Source: Aphis gossypii (Eukaryota; Arthropoda; Insecta; Hemiptera; Aphididae). From it: DNA of 64,000 bases. Below the pieces are notes generated by a model that made no database searches, was not told where the DNA came from, and saw only the letters and a list, made by a program, of their open reading frames with translations. Of this stretch, positions 13,051 through 22,297 are shown piece after piece. The first letter of the stretch is position 1; each line of letters starts with the position of its first letter. The translations under genes were made by a program, and so were the position numbers. Location: the NCBI RefSeq assembly GCF_020184175.1, contig NC_065530.1:53607260-53671259 (forward strand), in the 5' to 3' direction.

Positions 13051-14201
13051 TTAAAGTATAGATTGTTCTAACATGATTTTATCATAACCATTGGATGGTG
13101 GATATGAAAATCTTTCCAAAACAATGTCTAATATTGCACCATCGTCCACTGAAATAAATAAAATAGAATTAATATTGTTTCATGTTAAACATACAAAATT
13201 ATAGCTCAGTGATAAACTTTATACAGACAATTAATAAGCTTATAATGACAGCTTATAAAAAACATATGGACATATGGTAATACAATATTATATACTTTAA
13301 AAGGGAGTCCTAATGGACAGTCACCCCCAGGTTAGATTATTATGCCTTTGGTTCATCAGTAAACGATTTCTAATCAACCAAATCTATATCGAACAGAATA
13401 TATCGTAGTAACCAAAAATAAAGTTATTATTTAATAATTTAATATATTATTTATAACTATAATTAAAAAAGCCTAAAGTGAAAGCAAATATAAACGCTGT
13501 CATATTTACAATTTTTTTACTAACCAAATAAAGCTGGAAATACAGTTCCTCTTATTCCTGTAATTGGTTCATTTACAGGTTGGCCATTAATTGAATAGTT
13601 TAATTCAACATGGTCATAGTAAATACCCTAAAAAAAAAAATTTTTGTTAATTTATAGCATCTAAGATTTGAAAAAAAAAATTTTACTACTTACAATAATA
13701 TCACCTTCTTCAATGGTATTATCTATAGCTTTTAACACTTGCTGGTTATGTCGTTGTGCTCCATCATTGCACAATACCCACGAATATTGATCGTGACCAC
13801 CTGGTGCTTTACACAGATCTACATCATTCAGAGCTAAACCTATTCCCCAGATTCCTAAACAGAAATATAAATATTTAATTAATTAAAAAAAAGGCAAACA
13901 GCTGTTTCACTTACCAGACTGTTGTACTTTTACTTCAAAATAACATTTATTTTGCACTATTGGTGCAGTACACAAGACACCACCACTACCACATATTCTA
14001 GTACCATTTTTCACAATCACTACTTCATTACCTGCGATTATTAGAAAATTTTAAATAAAGCATACATCAATCATTTGATATGTATCCTATACCCATTCGG
14101 CTGGTATCCAAACATATAGGGTTGATTAGTGGAAAGGATGTATGTTCTGTGTACTTGATGCCATCGAAGCATCTTTTGAAGCATGATAGCACAATTGCCA
14201 T
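13051..14201 (-). CDS. SPRYD7: SPRY domain-containing protein 7
   Basis: Exons on the minus strand: 14201-14093, 14031-13915, 13854-13694, 13627-13525 and 13148-13051 (stop included). The total is 588 nt, or 195 aa, close to the 196 aa of human SPRYD7. Family landmarks are a Cys-bearing N-terminus (MAIVLSCFKRCFDG), RMGNEVVIVKNGTRICGSGG, SGIWGIG, YYDHVELN, GIRGTVFPALFVDDGAILD and the end GYDKIMLEQSIL, almost collinear with the vertebrate protein. SPRY domains are beta-sandwich protein-binding modules. This small family consists of little else and its biochemical role is poorly known. All introns have GT-AG ends. The start ATG at 14201 gives the expected short N-terminal leader. Confidence 0.92.
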
Positions 14202-14728
14202 CAAAATGTCGAAATCTTTAAATTAAACGTTTATATAAAATTGTTCTAAAAAAAAAAATTTTACTTAAGAACCACGAAGCACAGCAAAGTTCGCAGATGG
14301 TTTATTATTATTTATTACTATCAACGTTATACTGTTACTCGTCTCTGTTATCATTTTTATCAAACAAATCTGGATATTGTATTCTACAGTGATTCTACAG
14401 ATAACAGAATTAAGAATACACGTTACACAGCAAGCATCAACTTGAAATATTTATATGTCGATGGTTGGATGGTTGCCAGTTTGCCACAAGGCACAAAGAC
14501 AGAAAATTCATAAATAATACTTTAAAAGTTCTAAGTACATACCCAATGGCGGGCAAGTACTCAGTTTACAAAGATTAATATTTTTAATAATTGAAGTTAT
14601 TCATTTAATCAAGTCCTTTTCATAAAATATGTATGAAATATTCACAGTTTAACTAAAAATATTAATTATAATTTATGATTTATAGTTTTAAGTAGGTACC
14701 TATTACCTACTATTTACCTGGCTACCAG

Positions 14729-15506
14729 GGTAAACGGTCAAAAAGTCCGGGGACAAAAAGTCCACGGACAAAAAGTCCAGTATGAAAAAAGTTGGACAAA
14801 AAGTCCGGATTCATTTTTTGATTGCCGGACAAAAAGTCCGAGTACATTTTTACTGTCAGACAAAAAGTCCGAAAATACAAAATAACAAAAATATTAAAAA
14901 ATTATTTAAATATTATATTTAATATTATATACATTACGTTTGCCTATACAATAATAATAATAATAATAATAATAATAATTTGATACCTATATACAATACG
15001 TTTCCCTAAGAAATGATTGTCGATGTCATTACAATAATAATATTTAAAAAAAAAGTTATACGTTTTAAAAAATCTAGTCTACATTTATAATAACAATCAT
15101 AATTTATTCTACATTTCGTTTTCTTAAGCAATGACCGATTCTATTTAAGAATTCTGGTATTGTTAACTCGTTATTAACAAACATCGTTATTGTATAAGAA
15201 ATAATAAGAAGTAATAAAATATAAAAAAAAATACAATAATATAATAAAAGTAGGTACAACAATTACATTTTTAAAATAAATATTAATTATATATGAACTG
15301 ACTATATAATATAATATTACATTTATATAATACATATAGACATTATAGACAATTTTATATTTTCGGACTTTTTGTCCGACAGTAAAAATGTACTCGGACT
15401 TTTTGTCCGGCAATCAAAAAATGAATCCGGACTTTTTGTCCAACTTTTTTCATTCCGGACTTTTTGTCCCTGGACTTTTTGTCCCCGGACTTTTCGTCCG
15501 GGATTC
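14729..15506. mobile_element. Foldback (long inverted repeat) element with 9-bp duplication, Mutator-like
   Basis: Arms of roughly 145 bp at each end are inverted copies of each other, with an AT-rich, non-coding centre containing an (AAT)n run at 14950-14979. Each arm carries six copies of the 13-bp near-palindrome GGACAAAAAGTCC or close variants (GGTCAAAAAGTCC, AGACAAAAAGTCC, GGACGAAAAGTCC), twelve in all. The flanks are an exact 9-bp direct repeat GGCTACCAG at 14720-14728 and 15507-15515. A 9-bp duplication plus long inverted arms is the signature of Mutator-like (MULE) foldback elements. There is no transposase, so mobility would depend on another copy. Confidence 0.82.
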
Positions 15507-15586
15507 GGCTACCAGCTATGCTCCCATAGTCCCATCGTCCAGTAGGTGGCCTGATGCCAGAGCTAATAATGAATATATTCATTACC

Positions 15587-15610
15587 TATATATATATATA
15601 TATATATATA
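15587..15610. repeat. (TA)n microsatellite
   Basis: An uninterrupted TA run that served as the insertion target of the adjoining hAT-type element, whose 8-bp duplication is TATATATA. Confidence 0.85.
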
Positions 15611-16519
15611 CAGGGTCGGACTGGCCCGGACCGCAGGACCGCAATCGCGGACTGGGCCCCTGGCTAGTTGGGCCCACAGACTTTAATTTTCATATTTTAA
15701 AATTAAATATAATGCCTTTGTTTTAGTAACTGTATTCAAACATTTTTTAAGGTTTCTTATTGATTTTATATTCATAAAGTAAATTAATATTAGGTCTCGA
15801 TAAGGTTAAGTAAGGTGTTTTTATTATGAATATATATACAATGATATTAAAAATAATATAATTTAATACATTGTTTACCAATTTGAGTCTAGGATTCGTT
15901 CGCAACAGATGAACGGCCAAATATTTTATTAACTGCAGATAGATTTAAAATTAAAACTTTTAATTATACACCTATCTACTTGATATTTGTGCAAATAGCT
16001 TAGATTAACGACTTATAAGTAATTCAAAATTACTTAGTGATTGCATTTGTTTAGGTCCAAAACAATTTAATTCTTTATAAAAAGTGAAGTACCTGCAAAC
16101 GCATTACGAGAATTTTCACTTCTAACAACTATTGATAGACTAGGTAGTAGCATATGAAATACAACAATTCGCTTTACAGTTTAATTCTATTACTAAAACA
16201 TGAAAATTACATAAGCTTTTATTGATATTAGATTTATTGAGCATTTGTCATTTTCTAGATAATATTCTTACCTTTAAATTTGATCATAGGTAAATTTACT
16301 CTAATATTAAAGCTAACGTTTTACGAATTATGTTTTGCTGAATGCAAATTTATTATGATATAGGCATGTTAATAAGACAGAGACAACACATGTGGGTTTG
16401 GCGTCCTCTTATAAATACAAAAATTAATAAGTTAAAAGCAGAGCTAACAATTTTTAGTATAATCTAAGGGCCCCTTAATCAGATTGCAGACTGGGCCTTT
16501 TGACGCCAGTCCGACCCTG
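15611..16519. mobile_element. Non-autonomous hAT-type element (909 bp)
   Basis: Matching 15-bp terminal inverted repeats CAGGGTCGGACTGGC and GCCAGTCCGACCCTG, bounded by TATATATA on both sides (15603-15610 and 16520-16527). Subterminal GGGCCC-rich stretches occur at both ends. No open reading frame resembles a transposase, so it is a deletion derivative. The left flank is a TA microsatellite, so the duplication is less certain than the ends. Confidence 0.78.
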
Positions 16520-16558
16520 TATATATATTATATATCAAAAAGAAGGCTATTATAGAAA

Positions 16559-16770
16559 AATATGGTTAGAAGACGAAATGATTGGATAGACCACATAACA
16601 TAACAGTAGGTAGGACACGAAAATTTGCTCAAACTGATCATAGAAGGAAAATCCAAGACTAATAAGTAACAAGATAAGTTCTAAAAATAATAAAGAACTA
16701 AGGATGTGCCTCATACAGTCATACGTAATATTGAAAAGGAAATTGAACCGCATTAAAGAAAAAAGGAACT
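16559..16770 (+). pseudogene. Dead LINE ORF2 C-terminal tail
   Basis: Read in one frame from 16561, the strand encodes MVRRRNDWIDHI, two stops, then GHENLLKLIIEGKSK and more stops. RRRxxWIGHI..H..LLKLIIEGK is the familiar tail downstream of the reverse transcriptase in many insect non-LTR retrotransposons. Several stops and the absence of upstream RT motifs make it a degraded 3' fragment. Confidence 0.6.
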
Positions 16771-17384
16771 GTTAAAAAATTGAAAAATGATTGTAAATTA
16801 ATCTAGGTATACGGTTGATTAAAATCAATTTTTATGCGAATTCTGAACACATTTTGATGATTATACATAATTATCCTTTTCATCTGCACACTATGACCAG
16901 GGGATCACCCCAAACCGCACCTTAGTCGAGACAAAAAATTTACAAAGATGTTGAAATATTGTTTGACTATATTTTGGTTCACTTGTAAATAGTAATACGA
17001 TCCACCAAATCTTCTGCTGCGATGTAAATTAATACAGAGATGTGTACCTACGAAATATAGGAATGTATAATTATTACAAATGATGCGCCGATGTTGTCAT
17101 TTGCCATGGGTGCAAATAGAATGCATTAAGCGTATATAGGACGATATTCAATAGGTACTTTATAGTCTGTACTAAACGTGAATTTAAAATGGTGATGTGC
17201 CTGGTATGGACGTCAGAGTGTATGATGACTGCGATAAGGCAGGATTGGTTTACTGGAGGCTATAAGCCGTGAACGACGCTTACAATACTATTGTTCCTTT
17301 TCCTTATTGTTTTCTTCCTCTCATGGTGTATTAACTGTTTCTATAATTCGTGCCGGAACATTACACTTACGCCGCGGCGAGTGA

Positions 17385-17465
17385 AAACTTTATAGCCCCG
17401 CCACTCAGGTTTGTTATCACCCCTCCATTTATATAACAATAAATACATCGTATAAATATGAATTA
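17385..17465. repeat. Interspersed repeat, copy 1 (second copy near 50380-50440)
   Basis: The segment TATAGCCCCGCCA followed by TATAACAAT...TACATCGT..AAATAT recurs with small changes near 50380-50440. Two copies in 64 kb indicate a dispersed repeat family. Element ends and type were not determined. Confidence 0.45.
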
Positions 17466-18224
17466 ATAAGACAGAAAATACGTACTATTTATAACTACCT
17501 ATATATATATTTGTAAGCATTTTTTATACTCATTTTTTCTAAACTTATAATATGGCTCCGATGACAAACATAATTATTTTTGATGACAGGTGACTCAGGA
17601 CTGCTAAATTTCCACCCCACCCAAGGGGTATTAGCATAGTCGCGTTTTTTTATAGTGGTATCGCCAGCAGCCTTGTTCCACTTATACCTACCACAGACAC
17701 ATATACTATGTATAGTATAATATATCTGTAAATAATACTTAGTATTTATCAAAGAAATTCTTAACCATTGATCTTGGTTAGGTTTGTAAAATTTTATACA
17801 TTTTAACTACAAAATAATTTTAAAATATTTATGATTTTGAATAATTTTTGTCAATATTTGAACTTCTGAATATCTGAATAAAAATAAAAAACAAATAAAT
17901 AAAAAATGTGCCTATGTATTATTATTATTTTTTTTTATTTCACTATAAAACAAACTTATGAGGAACTTTGTTTGAACAATGGAACAATGTTTTTGCTAAT
18001 AATTTTTTATATTCACTTGTTAATTACTCAAAATAACATCTGTTATTCTAGTCGACTGTTTTCTATAATCTTCTTAACTGTTATTTGTACACTTTCATAA
18101 AAATAAAAATTAAAGTTATGAATAATTTAAAATAAATTTATTTCCGTTTTTTCAATTTATAAAAGTATACCTAAAGAAACGTTATTACTTATTAATACAC
18201 CTGGGTTTTTAAATTTTAAACGCT

Positions 18225-18505
18225 TACTTGCCTACTAGCACTTAAATGACCATTTAACGAATAACGATGATGTATTCAAACAATTTTTCTGTTTCGTTTT
18301 AATAAGGTTTACCTTGGAAAATATTCGTTCACATGAAACATTGGGTTGAGGAAATAAAAAAATAGTAAGAATAAAATCTGCTAATTCTTTAATCATCTTT
18401 TTCAAACAGTTTTAATTTTATTCAGAAGTCTTCAGCATTTAAAGTTATAAGCATGGCAGTTGTTTCAGAATCAAACTTAATTGTATTAAATTGTCTCCAA
18501 ACTTA
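18225..18505 (-). pseudogene. hAT transposase C-terminal fragment
   Basis: Minus-strand translation from about 18390 downwards gives KELADFILTIF, FPQPNVSCERIFSKVN and LIKTKQKN, the hallmark of the hAT dimerisation (hATC) domain, whose usual form is FP.SNA..ER.FS..N.IKTK. Further upstream on the same strand, after a frame break, FWRQF-type residues appear near 18490. Only this tail remains; the RNase-H-like catalytic core was not found. It lies close to several non-autonomous hAT-type elements, but kinship with them is not shown. Confidence 0.72.
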
Positions 18506-19483
18506 AGACCCTCAAGTTTTATTCATAGTCCCCAATTTTTAATCATATTTTAGCTTAAAATATTAATTATTAAGTTTTGTGCTGTTGATACAATTTTTGT
18601 AGAAAAATAAGTAATGTAGAACCAGTAATGTAGATATTTATAATTCCAATATTATAGATTTTTGTTCTATTTATATGTTAATTTAACGTACTATTTAAGT
18701 ACATATTTATAATAAATGTATTGAATTTAAGACTATGCATTACACTATTTCTACGATTCTTTCGAAACTTTCAACTTTTGCATCCGCTTCCATACGTTGG
18801 TCCAATTAAAAGACATATTCTCAGTAAAGACGTATAGTTGTTTGTTTATAGCAGCTTATCGTCATATTACACAATAACGACTTTGTATGCCAATAAACAA
18901 CATTTTTATGTTTTTATTCACTTACAACTTTAGACACAAAATTAACGTCATCCATGTGCAACAATATGCGCTTGGTTAAAATAAGATTTATAATTTGTCT
19001 TAATAATACTCTCCTAATCTTGTAAAACTACCAAGTACTTAGCCAATGGTGCAACTAAGGGGACTTAGCCTTATAAAAAATATATTCCTTATTGTTTAGA
19101 TATAAGTATAGGTTTATACCTATGTAATCTCTCTATTGGTTATTTTAAATAAATAGTTTTGTAGGGTAAGCTGTAGCAGTGTAGGTATAGCCTTCCCAAA
19201 ATCTTAACACGAGTTGCATCTATGTACCTACTAAAATCTACTACCTGTGTAGTACTATATTTATCAATAGAATATAAAAGCCAATTGTGAATTGGGTGCA
19301 ACATGAAATATATTTTAACATTTGAAATAATGATAAGTAGGTAGGCAAACATAATAGTTCTAAATGAAATATTCGAGTTTAGACTTATTTAGTGTTTTTA
19401 TTTACTTTCATATTACACATTTTTTTCAACCCTTTTTTCCTTCATTAAACATTCCTGAGCATGTCTCTGACCTCCGCTGTAAT

Positions 19484-19712
19484 ATAGGATATATTTTTGT
19501 TCCGTTATTAATTTTTTTGAAAGGATCAAATTATTCACAAAACGGAGCAAAAAGTCCACCGAGGGGAACAAAATATCCTACAATTTTTTTGTTTATATAT
19601 TAAAAAGGATGACAATTTCCCCATAGAAGAACAAAAAATCCAAAAACGGAACAAAATGTCTCAAAAAGGAACAAGTTATCCCGCGGAACAAAACACCCAT
19701 GGAACAAAATAT
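19484..19712. repeat. Cluster of GGAACAAAAtaTCC-like motifs
   Basis: About eight variants of a GGAACAAAA(N)TCC unit lie within about 230 bp: one inverted near 19490, then GGAGCAAAAAGTCC, GGAACAAAATATCC, GAACAAAAAATCC, GGAACAAAATGTC, GGAACAAGTTATCC, GGAACAAAACACCC and GGAACAAAATATT. The consensus resembles the 13-mer in the foldback element at 14729-15506. It may be the eroded arm of a related element; no ends or duplication were found. Confidence 0.5.
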
Positions 19713-20170
19713 TACCTTACCGTTAATTATAGTTATTCAATACTAGTACAAAACTATTATATTATAATATATTAATTGTTTTTTAAATATTATATAATAA
19801 ATTTGAAAATTGGTCATTTTTATCGGAGTATTATTTATGAGTTTATGACAAATAAATATGGTCAGTGTATAGAGCTTGTTTGGCATCAAATTTGCCGTGT
19901 GGCGATGGCGGGTCGTGAAAAACAAATATGATGTATTGTAACTAATATAAGAAAATAGAGCTTCACCTTTATTTGTAAGACAGTTGAAAAAAGAGTAGTA
20001 ATGATATGAATTAAATATATAATATATAATTTAAATATAAAAATGTATTTACAATTTTTTTTAAAAGATCGTACTTTTCCAATGCTATAAGTCTGCTGGA
20101 CGATCGTACCATACTCATGAAAGATCGTATTTCCCCACCAAAATCGTACCATTTGGCAGCATTGAGTTTT

Positions 20171-20813
20171 GGGTGTCACCGTTTTCCGCCAAAATTGACC
20201 TTTCCGTTTACCACCAGTACAAAAATATATATTTCCTTTTAACGCCACCACAAATTTCAGTTTCTATATTTTGGTAACCCCTTGGTAATGATTTTTAAAA
20301 TAACAAAAATAATTAGGTAATCAATTTTTAATTAAATATTAAAAAAACGAACTGATTGTTTCACTGTGACTTAAAGCGAGTGTCCGATCTATGAAAGACT
20401 ACAAAAGTTTGCAGATTATTTTGTAGAAATATATATTTCTGAAGATAGTATTTATCCTCCAAAACTTTGGGCACTTGATTTTCAGAACTTATACATTACA
20501 AAATAAGTAGCGTTGGTGAAGAAAAAACACCGTGAAACCAAATTTTAAGACGACAAAAAAAACCAGAATTTAATTAACTAGTATAAAAGGGGAGAAATAT
20601 GCCGATATACATTTGTTACGTTTGTTTTTTATAAAATCATATATTTAATTAAAAATTGATTAGGTACCTAATTATTTTTGTTATTTTAAAAACTATTACT
20701 AAGGGGTTACCAAAATATAGAAACTGAAATTTGTGGTGGCGGTAAAAGGAAACATATATTTTTGTACTGGCGGTAAACGGAAAGATCGATTTTAGCGTAA
20801 AAGTAGATCACCC
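20171..20813. mobile_element. Second foldback element with 9-bp duplication, Mutator-like
   Basis: The outer arms, about 170 bp each, are inverted copies. For example, the left arm has TTTCCTTTTAACGCCACCAC, matched in reverse by GTGGTGGCGGTAAAAGGAAA on the right, and the inner stretches around 20280-20340 and 20640-20700 also pair. The flanking 9-mers TTGAGTTTT (20162-20170) and TTGAGTCTT (20814-20822) differ at one base. Ends begin GGGTG. There is no coding capacity. The arms differ in sequence from the element at 14729, so this is a distinct family of the same type. Confidence 0.75.
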
Positions 20814-21833
20814 TTGAGTCTTGAATGAATAATAATTATTATTAAATAGTATCAAGTAATGAACATGTCATGAGAATTATTAGAACAGTAGTTGATTGTT
20901 AATACCTGCAATACTAATATACTTTTGTTTAGTTAATAGGAATATAGGTTGTGATTAGGTACTGATTATGGGAAATCTAAGAATGAGGTCTGCAGGTCAT
21001 TTCACTAAATAAATACAGATAAATTATTAAACATGATCTAATTAAAATTTAGTGTTTTTCTTTGGTTGTAATTAATAATCTTATTTGTTGAACATAGCTT
21101 AGGTAAAAATCATGAATTGATAAACCTATTAAAGTATACTATAATAAATAATAATAAATTAAAGTAGTATATAACTGGCATATAAGCACGATAGCAGAAG
21201 AATTTGGCCATTATAAACATTAAAAATATGTTCATTATTAATTATTAGAATGTTTTTATCACTGTTTTCATTTCTCTAACAGAGTAATAGACAAATTAAA
21301 AATATTAGATTGTGGTATAAGTCTTATTTTTACAGAATATTCAAATATATAAAATAATTTATTAACTCATTATAAAAACATTTATCATATTATATAAAGT
21401 AATTTTAATAGTCGAAACAAAAAAAAATTAACAATTTTTATTTATTTAAATAGTTAAATAGGTATTACAATTTTCTCAGAAAATGTATCAATTATGTACA
21501 TTTCCCACTTAATTTAAATACTATATAATAAATAATACAATATTAAAATCAAATACCTATAAATAAATAGATCTTTCTTTCTTTTATTCATGCATAAGAC
21601 TTTAAACGTCTTATTTTTTGAAGATTCAAATAATATTATATTGTATTTTGATATCAGTGTTTTTTTTTTTTAATTGAAATCAAGTGCCTGAAACAAATAT
21701 AATTTTATTATTTGAATTATTGTAATAATAAATTATTAACATAAAAAATAAACCTGCCTATTTTTAATTTTAAAATGATTGTATTATGGCATATCATTGT
21801 TTATTTTTAAATCTTAGTAATATTACAGTGAAA

Positions 21834-22174
21834 CAAGCCCGGCTTAGACCTTCAAGGGCCCAAGAGCCAATACATAGTTCTAGGCCCCCATCAATGAAAA
21901 CAATTCTTTAAAATTATAAAAATATATAATAAAACAAATTTAAATATTTTTATTCAAGTATGATAACGATTAATGAGGATAAAAACATATTTTTTTTCTA
22001 GCTTTTTAACAGGCTCTATTGCCTGTAAGTTCAAACAAGAAAAAAATAAAAATAAAAATATTCTTGTAGGTACTATAAAAAGTATATATTATCACTTAAT
22101 ATAATTTTAAGCCAAGAAGATTATGGACCCTTTACACACATGGACCCCCCAGCTTCCCTCTTAATCCAGGCTTG
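21834..22174. mobile_element. hAT-type MITE (341 bp)
   Basis: The ends CAAGCCCGGCTTAGA and, inward from the right, CAAGCCTGGATTAAGA are inverted repeats. The flanks CAGTGAAA (21826-21833) and CAGTGAAG (22175-22182) match a target-site duplication with one change. The interior is non-coding and contains GGGCCC and GGACCC tracts typical of such elements. Confidence 0.7.
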
Positions 22175-22291
22175 CAGTGAAGTATAAATAGTTTAGACTA
22201 TATAAATTTTAAATAACTGATCTTACTTCACTTAAAACTATTAAATAAAAAAAAAATAGTTATCTATTTAATTTACAGATTATAATTTCAT

Positions 22292-22297
22292 TTTATT
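22292..22297 (-). terminator. Poly(A) signal overlapping the VARP stop codon
   Basis: AATAAA on the minus strand begins with the last base of the TAA stop codon (22299-22297). If used, the 3' UTR is only a few tens of bases. The same place reads AAG|GTAAAT, so it could instead be a splice donor to an unseen exon. Confidence 0.4.
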
